From Candidatus Poseidoniales archaeon (GTDB lineage: Archaea > Thermoplasmatota > Poseidoniia > Poseidoniales > Poseidoniaceae), in NCBI GenBank assembly GCA_003602485.1, contig QQSD01000078.1, forward strand, positions 29,593 to 63,306: a DNA stretch of 33,714 nt. The letters run 5' to 3'. This document shows, piece after piece, positions 1 to 8,900 of this stretch (its first letter is position 1; each line of letters begins with the position of its first letter). The translations under genes and the position numbers were made by a program. The notes beneath the pieces are model-generated. The model saw nothing but the letters and a program-made list of their open reading frames with translations. It did no database searches and was not told the origin of the DNA.

Positions 1-138
1 CCAAGCCATCATTTCCCCACGAGAGGCGGCACCTTTGGCGGGCATAAGGACCTCTTGATCCCACCCCAAATGACCTTGAATGGCACTTAGCCTGTGGATA
101 TCTTTTACCCGATTCAAAAACTCGTCATAGAGGTCCAT
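1..138 (-). CDS. M32 family metallocarboxypeptidase (Taq carboxypeptidase type), 5' end only
   Basis: This is a partial gene. I translated the reverse strand from the ATG at 138-136 to the window edge, giving 46 open residues. Residues 17-40 hold the N-terminal signature of M32 carboxypeptidases, which are zinc enzymes that trim C-terminal residues from peptides: LGWDQEVLMP at 24-33, followed by a GAASRGE stretch. Family members usually carry (L)GWDq.t.MP.gga..R near residue 25-45, so both the frame and the start fit. Upstream in this frame there is a stop (TGA near 200) and no earlier ATG, so the start is well bounded. The catalytic HExxH lies outside the window. The gene is divergent from an M29-fold aminopeptidase homologue across 118 bases, suggesting a small peptidase neighbourhood. 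Confidence is limited by the short visible length. Confidence 0.72.
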   Translation of the reverse strand, partial: MDLYDEFLNRVKDIHRLSAIQGHLGWDQEVLMPAKGAASRGEMMAW

Positions 139-256
139 GAAATCCTCACGAAGGGGTTCTTCTTGAACACTCCCCTTCTCTTGATTGTGGAAAATATCTC
201 ACAAAAAATTCATCATGGAAGCACACATTGAAGAAGAGTTGTGACCTACACTCACC

Positions 257-1399
257 ATGGCCTCTCCCTTCCGCCGAAAAGGAAAAGGGGGGGGTGATGA
301 GGGTGCAATTGACATCGACATTGCAGACCTCATTGACGCCGAGGAGGGGGTTCCGGAACCAATTATAGCTGTAGAACCAGTTGTTGAATCTCCTCCAGAG
401 GGTGATTCTCAAGAAATTGACCTCATGGCCAAGAGCGCTCGAACTGTCATCGACACCTGCATGGATCTGAGGCGGGGTGAGAACATCTTGGTGATTTGCG
501 ACCCGACAACAACAGACATCGGTCAAGCACTACACGATGCGGCAAGCAAGCGTTCGGATCGCGTTCTGCTCGTTGTCATGCCCAAAGGGCGGCATCACGG
601 GGAAGAACCTCCTGCGCCTGTTGTGAACTTGATGCGACAACAACAAGTCGTCATTGCCCCGACGCGCTATTCTCTGACACATACACGAGCTGTCCGCCAA
701 GCCATCAAAGACGGGGCTCGAGTTGCAACCATGCCTGGAATGAGCAATGAAATGTTCACCCAAGGGGGCATGTCTGCTGATTTCACTGCTATCAAAAAGA
801 AAATGGGAGAGATGGCCCCAGTCATGCGACGCAAGCGAATTGTAAACGTCAAATCGGACTCAGGTACAAACGTCACATTTGAGGTGAATTGGCGTGAATG
901 GAAACTGGATGATAATGGCATATGCAATCGACCACGGATGCTTACCAACTTACCTGCTGGCAAGATCTTCACCTTGCCTCGGGAAGGCACTATGAATGGA
1001 ACAATTGTCATTGATGGGTCGTGGGATTCTGCCCTTGTGGATGAACCCGTTGCACTCCAAATTGAGGACGGCTTAGTCGTTGACGTCAAGGGTGGAATCG
1101 CTGCTGCACAAATTCGTCAAGCCTTTGGTGAAGCCGCTAAGCGACTTCGTAGCAAAGAACAAGAAAATGTTTGGACCGTTGCTGAGTTTGGTTTTGGAAT
1201 GAACCCGAATGCGCGCCTTATGGGCAACGTTTTGGAGGATGAAAAGCGACTCGGGACCGCTTATTTTTCACTTGGTGATAACACGAGGCTAGGTGGAACA
1301 GCAGCGGTAGGAATTCACATCTCTGGCGTGCTTGAAACACCAAGTATTTGGTTGGATGAAACGCCAATCGTAGAAGATGGGACCTTTCTGGTTGACTAA
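257..1399 (+). CDS. M29-fold aminopeptidase homologue (COG2309-like), possibly inactive
   Basis: The 380-residue product has a poorly conserved acidic and proline-rich N-terminus (about 1-56), then a domain that matches the short M29 / NicX-like family (COG2309). Visible landmarks are NLPAGKIFTLPREG near 233-246, the EFGFGMNP...DEKRLGTAYFSLG block near 308-340, and a GIHISGV...PSIWLD stretch near the C-terminus. Family enzymes remove N-terminal amino acids using metals. The motifs I recall for the family are NLPAGE, GTxHIAxG and HxD. Here the corresponding residues read K, Y and S, so metal binding may be lost or altered; that is inference from remembered consensus. The ATG at 257 gives the longest frame. 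An internal ATG at 425 (residue 57) would remove the low-complexity leader and cannot be excluded. Its stop directly abuts the stop of the convergent EF-hand gene. Confidence 0.78.
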   Translation: MASPFRRKGKGGGDEGAIDIDIADLIDAEEGVPEPIIAVEPVVESPPEGDSQEIDLMAKSARTVIDTCMDLRRGENILVICDPTTTDIGQALHDAASKRSDRVLLVVMPKGRHHGEEPPAPVVNLMRQQQVVIAPTRYSLTHTRAVRQAIKDGARVATMPGMSNEMFTQGGMSADFTAIKKKMGEMAPVMRRKRIVNVKSDSGTNVTFEVNWREWKLDDNGICNRPRMLTNLPAGKIFTLPREGTMNGTIVIDGSWDSALVDEPVALQIEDGLVVDVKGGIAAAQIRQAFGEAAKRLRSKEQENVWTVAEFGFGMNPNARLMGNVLEDEKRLGTAYFSLGDNTRLGGTAAVGIHISGVLETPSIWLDETPIVEDGTFLVD

Positions 1400-2902
1400 T
1401 CAATAGCCCAAATTTTGCTGGCCGCATACGGGACAGAAGCGCCAATAAGGGTCAAGGCCGATTCCACATCCGCGGCAGTGAATGCCGGAGCGAATGGTGG
1501 GTTGAACCAATGGAGCCTGTTGACGAGGCCAACCCTGTTGTCCTGGTTGCTGAGGTTGCTGCCAATTCTGTTGTGGAACGGGTTGTTGAGGAGGGGGTTG
1601 TTGCCAATCCTGTTGATTTGGCAATGGTTGAGGACGTTGATTCACTGGTTGCCGGGGTTGAGCCACAGGTTTTGCTGCGGCCCCGAGTGGCTTGCGGACG
1701 GGAGCGATAGGCTTGGGTAGAGCTGCAGTTCGTTCAGCGGCTGGTGAGGAAATAAATTCTGAGAGGGATACTACACCATCACCGTCAGTGTCGGCCTCTG
1801 AATGAAGTTCTCCTGCCTCCTCAAGTGTGCTCCCTGTTGCCTGTGCTAACTCTTCAACCGAAAGTGCACCGCTGCCATCTTCGTCAGCAGCAATGAAGTG
1901 TTCAGCCGCACTGACAAACTCTTCCTCTTGCTCTTCTTCGTGTGGAGGCACCTCAACAACTTCAGCAATGTTTTGTTGGGGTTCAATAACCTCTTGAGAA
2001 GGCAGTTCTACTGGTGCAGGTCCCTCTGCGGCCAACTCAAGGTCAAATGCTCCTGCGAAGGCATCTTGAGTTGCTCGAGCAACTTGCTTTTCGCTCTCAA
2101 CATTCACTACTTCGGGTGCAAGCTCAACGGGTTGAACCTCGGGGAGAGCGACAGAAGTATCAGGAAGTGGAACAACTGGAGGTGACTCAGTCTTGCTGGT
2201 TTCAGGCAAAGGTATTGGTGGAATATCCTTTGCTTTCTCAACGACTTCTGGGACTGATGCCGTTTCTTGGACAGTTGGCTTGGGGGGCGAAGGTGGTAGG
2301 GCAATGGTGGCGGCAGAGGCCGTTCCACTAGCAAGTGTCGCCACGGGGAGAACATGTCCCGCCACATCGAGAGCAGCATTGAGTTCCTGGTCGATGCTCA
2401 CTAGGGCATCCATGGATTGTTCAACCTGGCTGAGATAGCCTTCAAGCGCATTGAGATATTTGAGGACCTCCTCGCCTTTTCCAGTTTGATGAGCAACCGC
2501 AAAGAGCTTCATCATACGCATAGGGTCAGCAAGACTGGAGAGATGCTGTTCCTGTTGAGCAGTCATTCCTGCGACCTTTTGGCCCTGTATTTCACCAGAG
2601 GAACCTGGTTGACCAAGAGCGTTCAACAAAGGGTCTGGTAAACTCATCAATCCGAGATGGCCTGCAACAAGATAGTAGATTTCTCCACCCTCACATGCCA
2701 TCCGGTCACTGGCGGCCTCAAAATCAAAGTCCCCAGGTTGCAAAACAATGTCAGAGAGGTATTCAAAAAACTGTGTCATTGCCTCATTTCGGGGCATGCT
2801 CATCATGTTATGGAGCATGTCTGATGACTCGGTTACACCAAAGTATGCTGCAGCAGCATCAACCTCAATTTCGGTGTTGTTGGTAGCGTTGCCATCTGTC
2901 AC
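1400..2902 (-). CDS. Cytosolic EF-hand and zinc-ribbon protein with Pro/Gln-rich linker
   Basis: The 500-residue product has no signal peptide or membrane segment. Residues 1-180 form an apparently folded, mostly helical, unrecognised domain. Residues 200-330 are a Pro/Val/Glu-rich linker. Two canonical EF-hand loops follow, at 340-351 (DEDGSGALSVEE) and 371-382 (DTDGDGVVSLSE), which should bind calcium. A Pro/Gln/Trp-rich segment runs 400-470. The C-terminus has a zinc ribbon with Cys at 476, 479, 490 and 493. The start is a GTG supported by an AGGAGG ribosome site 8 bases upstream. The gene lies 58 bases downstream of the giant surface-protein gene on the same strand and is probably co-transcribed with it. 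I do not recognise the whole protein. A calcium-responsive cytosolic partner of the surface protein is an inference from position and domains. Confidence 0.82.
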   Translation of the reverse strand: MTDGNATNNTEIEVDAAAAYFGVTESSDMLHNMMSMPRNEAMTQFFEYLSDIVLQPGDFDFEAASDRMACEGGEIYYLVAGHLGLMSLPDPLLNALGQPGSSGEIQGQKVAGMTAQQEQHLSSLADPMRMMKLFAVAHQTGKGEEVLKYLNALEGYLSQVEQSMDALVSIDQELNAALDVAGHVLPVATLASGTASAATIALPPSPPKPTVQETASVPEVVEKAKDIPPIPLPETSKTESPPVVPLPDTSVALPEVQPVELAPEVVNVESEKQVARATQDAFAGAFDLELAAEGPAPVELPSQEVIEPQQNIAEVVEVPPHEEEQEEEFVSAAEHFIAADEDGSGALSVEELAQATGSTLEEAGELHSEADTDGDGVVSLSEFISSPAAERTAALPKPIAPVRKPLGAAAKPVAQPRQPVNQRPQPLPNQQDWQQPPPQQPVPQQNWQQPQQPGQQGWPRQQAPLVQPTIRSGIHCRGCGIGLDPYWRFCPVCGQQNLGY

Positions 2903-2910
2903 CGTCTCAC

Positions 2911-2916
2911 CCTCCT
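2911..2916 (-). promoter_or_regulatory. Shine-Dalgarno site AGGAGG for the EF-hand protein
   Basis: On the reverse strand AGGAGG is followed after 8 bases by the GTG start at 2902. There is no in-frame ATG nearby, so this site decides the start. A strong ribosome site on an internal gene fits translation from a polycistronic message, whereas several first genes in this window look leaderless. Confidence 0.65.
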
Positions 2917-2960
2917 ATCAACCGCACTTAGGTTCTCCATTTAAGCCCTCATGAACATCA

Positions 2961-5900
2961 TTACGCCGAGCGATTCTTTGCCAGATTGCAAATCGCTCGT
3001 GATTGTTCAGCAGACCAGCCTGTTTCCTGGAGTTGCATCAAAATACTCCGTTCATCTTCACCATCTGAGATGGCGCCAACTACCCATTCCACAGCGGATT
3101 CTCTGTCGTCTTCCTGCCAGTCCTCAAAGATACTGAGATCCACTTGAATTCGCGCCTTTCGAACCTTCGTTGAAGGCTCTTCTTCGGACGTAACTGACTT
3201 TTTCTTAGCGACCTTCTGAGCTGGTGCGGCCTGACGAGAAGGTGGTTGACGGCCAGGTGGACCTGAGGACTTTTGTCGCCCTGGTGGACCTGAGGACTTT
3301 TGTCGTCCCGGCGGGGATTTCGGCCCTGCCTTTTCCGCTGGCGTGGCACGTGGTTGACTTGCTTGCCGAGGCTGGCTGGCTTGCCGTCCTCGAGATGCCA
3401 TCGGTGAAACTCCTTTCCGGTCAAGCGCATCCAAGACACTTTCTTCCTCTTCCTCATCATCATCAAAGAAGTAGTCATCATCGTCCTCATCGTCATCTTC
3501 CTCTTCTCGCAGCATTCGTGCGATGATGAGGCCGACCACGAGAAGACCGAGCCCGCCACCGCCAAGGATGACCATCAAGGCTCCAGCATCGAGGCCAAAG
3601 AGGGCAGCATCGCCGTCACCTCCCTGTGGGACATAGGGACAACCGTCATCGTATCCATCAACACCTTTCGGTTGGTCGACACAGTTGTCATTATCGTCAA
3701 GAACACCGTCTCCGTCAGTATCACGTTCGGAAATGTGACATCCGAATTCATCCACCTGATTTCCTAATCCTATCGGTGTATTTGGGCAACGGTCCGGATT
3801 TCCAGCACCCTCGATGAATTGACCTGGGTCGTTCATTTCCAACCGCTGGTAATAGGCGTCACGTGTTGCATTCCAAGATGAATCTCCCCAGTTGTCGCCA
3901 AAACCATCATAATCAGTATCTTGCCATTGGGTTGGGTCGTCCCGGGTTGAGGCAGGTTCAAGTTCATCTCTCCACCCATCTCCGTCGTCGTAGCAACCTC
4001 GGTAGATTCTGAAGGATGTCCCTGCTTCATTAGGGCAATCATCTGCATTGGATGCTGGAGACGGATTGTCACCGTAGCCATCTCCGTCGGAATCGAACCA
4101 CTGCGTGTTGTCCGAAGGGAATGCATCACCCGTTTGATTCGTATGTAAGCCGGTAAGAGGGTCCAGATCATAGGCGTACATTCCAGAATATCCATCTCCG
4201 TCAATATCGGTGTCGAGCGCACTCTCATCCGTGCAGCCGTTGTCAAGGATAGGGAAACCAACTGGCGTATCATCACAAGCATCATCCAAATCTGACAAAC
4301 CATCGCCATCACTGTCGCGTTGGCTTTCTGCACAGCCATTTGTGTCGACCGTCTCACCGCTTGGGGTGGCAGGACAGGTGTCTTCAGGGTCATTGATTCC
4401 GTCGCCATCCGTGTCAGAAGTTCGCTGTTCAAGGCTACAACCCTCTGTATCCACAGAAACACCTGTGGGAGTCGAGGGACAAAGATCCAGATTATTGTTA
4501 ACGTCATCGTTATCGTCGTCGAGTTCTGATTGCGCACATCCTTCGGAATTGACTGGTTCATTCGCAGGGGTATTTGGGCACAAGGTATCCAAATCGTTGA
4601 TGACACCGTCTCCATCACTATCAGCAACGTCGATGAGCCGGCAACCAATTCCGTTGGTACCGTTGAGCACACCAGCTTCTGTCGGGCAATCATCGCCTTC
4701 AAATCCGGCCAATTGGTCACCGAACCCGTCCCCATCGGTGTCCAACCATTGACTGTCAAGATAGGGGAAGGCGTCACCCTGTTGATTTTCTCTAAGTCCA
4801 GAACTTGTATTCAGGTCGTATGAGTAGATGTCGGTATAACTGTCACCGTCACTGTCCAAGCAACCAACGACGGGGCGTGTTGAATTGCCCCAGATGTCTG
4901 AACATCCGTCTAATTTGAGTCCCATCCCATTGGAGCCGTTGTAAAGTGCAGTCCAATTATCTGGGAAACCATCGCCGTCAGTATCGTTCGCAGCGGCTGG
5001 ATAGAATCGGAAATGATCGGGATTGGTTGCATTTTCAGAGTCATTATCGCCGAAGCCATCACCATCGCTGTCCACCCATTGAGTTGCATCGAAGGGCCAA
5101 ACATCGGCACCATTTGTGATGTTCCACTCGAAGATACTTCCTACATCTGAAACGTCACTCGAACCGTCGCCATCAGAGTCCAAGCAGCCGTTGCGGTCAC
5201 GCCATGAAACTCCATAATCCCATGGACAATAGTCACCATGAACGTTGTCGGCGTCGTTATCTCCGTAGCCGTCGCCGTCATAATCCTCATACTGAGAAGC
5301 AAGATAGGGGAAAAGGTCTCCCGGTCCTGCGTTGGGGTCGTAAACCGGTACCGAACAGCAATCTACGCCGTGGTTGTCACCAAAACCATCGCCATCGGTA
5401 TCCAAGGCTTGCTTCCAATTGCTCTTGAACTGGTCACCGTCGTAATAGGTGCCGTCGTTGTCAGACCAACCGTCCTGGTCGAGATCTCCACACCCATAGC
5501 GGTCAATCCATGATGTACCGCCGACGTCATCACACCCATCGATGGAGTCCTTGTAGCCGTCAGCATCGTAATCTTCACACCCGAAAATGATGTAAGAAGA
5601 CAGTCCGCTGGTGGTTGGACAAGCGTCAGGGAGTGGGCCAAGGGGATTGTCACCGTGGTTATCTCCATCCGTGTTCATCCACTGGTCACCCACCGTAGGC
5701 ATAGCATCCACCAGATCAAAGACAAGGTCACGGTCTTGGTCCTCGTAGAGGCGTAGAATGATGACATCATCATTCACTGTATCCCAGTAGGCCATGTGGA
5801 CGGTCCCGTTGGCGTCAATCTTCGCGTTCAATTCTTCACGAACCACAACGTCTCCAAATTGTACCGACATCCACGGAGCAAATCCTGAATGAACACCGTT

Positions 5901-8900
5901 GAGTTCTGCAGTGTTAACGATGAGATGATGAGTCACCGGGTCGCTGGTCAACATCAAGAGATGCGTCCCCGTATGGAGAATGTCCCAAGCCCCATCAACT
6001 GCAGCAGCAGGACGTTCTTGGATGGTCACCCAATGACCCGTGCTGTTGAGGCTCATCAAAGAGGATACCGTATTTCCTCGAACGGCTAACATCGGGGATG
6101 CTCCTCCTTCCAGGTCCAGGCGGAACTCGCCTGCAATGCCACTGGGCTGTGCGACGGTGTGTTGATTCCATATGTCGTCGCCTGGCCATTGCTCATAGAC
6201 GCTCAGAGTTCCGTCGTTGGTCAAAACTGCAACGATGATTGACCCGTTGACCAATTGAGCAATTTCAATTTGAACATCAGTATCCGTTCCGTTGGCGATG
6301 AGGCTTTTGCTGAGAGATACACCGTCATAGGACCACAGAGAAAGATTTGATTCATCCGCCCCATCATCTTGGGTGACCAATGCTACGACGAGCTCATCGT
6401 TTGCTAGCATCATTGTAGGGTGTTGAGAGGAAACAGCTTCGCCTTCCTCCCCCAATGTACCCAGCGTCCACGAACTGTCTCGAGTAGCAAGGGCAAGCTG
6501 ATCGGTATCGCCATGCCGATAGATGAGGTGAGGTACATCCGTACTGTTGACTTGAACCGAAATATTGCCACCGAGTATGACGCTGTTGCGTACCATTTCC
6601 GACGTCCATCCATTTGTCTCATCGTACGCTGAATAGAAGATTTGTTGGCCAGCACCCGTGGTGTAAGCGACTGCTTGCTTGCCGTACTGGTCAATAGTTG
6701 AGCCGAGATATTGGCCAACCGTTCCAGTAGATGCAACATTCTGTTGAACGGCCGTCATCGAGCGTGTCGTGTGGAGATGGATAGCGCTTTCATCTTGGGT
6801 AACCAGAACCGGTTGTCCGGTAGACCGCGCTTTGAAGATGAAGGTCGTGTTCATGTTTGCATCCTCTGTGATGGATTGAACGACCCATTGGCCTGAAGGA
6901 GTCTGGTCGTTCATATGTTCAAGTTTGACAAGATGCATACCAGTGTTGTCACTAAAGGTGAAGACTATGCTTGTTTCACCCCGATGTGCAGTAGCGAGGT
7001 CAAGCCCTTGGGCCGTGCCGGTGTAAGCAAAGGAAATTGATTCCCAATCGCGTTCGCTCAAGATATGATACTCGAGGCCGTAACTCGTACCTTGCTGGCT
7101 GTTGCGAGATGAAAAGACCATTTCACCCAAACCATCTCCATTGAGATCGCCTGTTGCAACCATGCGTTGCCCAATCTTTTGATTGCTCGTGCCCTGAGCA
7201 AGCAACTGAGATTCTGACTGCAAACCACTGGCACTGCCGAGGTAAATCTCAACCTTACCCGATGTATCACCGTTCAAACTCGAGATGTAGACATCACCAA
7301 AGCCGTCTTCGTTGATATCACCTGCTGAGACGATTGCTTCACCTATTCGGGAATTTGGTACAGTTGGAACAAGCGTCCAATTGGGCCCATTTTGATACCC
7401 GCTATCGCCTCCGTTGTACATCCATAACTTTCCTCCTCCGAAGGTTTCAGTCCCATTGAAGGGTTCAGTGATGATGTGGTCGGCAAATCCATCGCCTTGG
7501 ACGTCACCTACACAACGCACCGTATGGCCGAAGAGGCGACCTTGGATGTTGGTCTCAAGTGTATGGTCGGGGGTGCCATTGTATCCTGTGCTCATGCCAC
7601 TGAAATATTCAATGGAGGAGTAATCGGGTGAAGTAGTGTACGTCCCTACGTTGGAAATAATCAGTTCTTCATGGCCATCACCGTTGATGTCACAGCCCTC
7701 AATTGAGCGTCCAAACAAGTTACCATTCTTGGATGCTGTTAAGTTTCGCTGACTCGAGAGGTTGGACTCACCACCGTCATAGAGGTTGACTTTTCCATCG
7801 ATTGTTGATGTCCCTGAGCCAGAAACGAACCCGTATGCTGCTGCTGCAAGCATGTCTGCTTGCCCGTCGTGCATGAGAGTAGAGAGGTAGCTACCCAAAC
7901 GCTCTCCGTTTGAGCCTGAAACAGACCACCAAGGCGTAGCTGAGATTCCCGATGCATTTCCGAGATAAACATGGACTTGACCGTGCGTGTGATTGGAATC
8001 ATTGGTTGGATTCCAGCCGGGAAGGCCAACCGCCAAATCTTGAATCCCGTCGTGATTGAAATCCCCCGTATCCAAACCAGCACCAAAGTGACTTCCGTTA
8101 TCTTCACCGGCGAGAATCATATCGGGAATTTGAGCAACACCGCTTGAAGACCCGTAGTAGATTTCAACGCGGCCGTTTTCTACATAGGTGAGTAAACTGG
8201 CCTGCGGTGTGGCAATAATGAGGTCGTCATAGCCGTCGTGATTAAGGTCCGCAAATTTGATTTCTCCTTCTGAGACATCATCTTGACCGGTCACAATTTG
8301 AGTAGGAGTGGGGTTCACACGGCCTGAGTCCTGACCCGCCAACGAGCGGATGAGATTGATAGAAAAGTCATTTCCAGATTGGGTCATGGTGGCGACCTGC
8401 TCGATGTTTTGGTCGTCCAAGCCCATGCCTATGCCGTCAACAATCGTGGTGTCTGTGGCAAGAATACGTAAATCATGCTCGCTACCGTCAATCCGTAGCA
8501 AGACCACTTCTCCAACTGAGGAGCGTGTGTAAAGAATATGAATCAAGCCTTGGTCATCGATTTCAAGTTCAAAATCTTCACCAACAGGACCTGCATCCAG
8601 CAGATAATTCGTCCAATATGCTCCGCTGAAGTTCACTTGGTGAAGGGCACCAGAGGACGTCCGCATCAATCCCCATTCAAGTCCTTCTGATGTGATGTCC
8701 AAGGCGAGGTGGGTGGCATTCACGTTTTCCATAATCGTACGTGTATGCCATCGAGGGCCATCATAGTACGTTGCACTTTGCCTTGCATACCGCCCCATTT
8801 TCAAATCTGGACCATCTGCATAAAGGACGCGTGGCAATTCATTGGACGTGATACCGATAGCACAATCGACAAGTGTCGATGTATTGGAAGCTGCGACAGT

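Noticed and set aside
1415-1720. Forward open frame opposite the Pro/Gln-rich part of the EF-hand gene
   Set aside because: It mirrors CAA/CCA repeats of the real gene and has no independent motif, promoter or ribosome site.
3833-4777. Long open frame (314 codons) on the reverse strand in another frame of the giant gene, and a 180-codon forward frame at 4210-4752
   Set aside because: Both are by-products of the repeated GAT/GAC-rich DxDGDG codons. The sequences are low-complexity with no signal or domain, and the in-frame giant protein explains the region.
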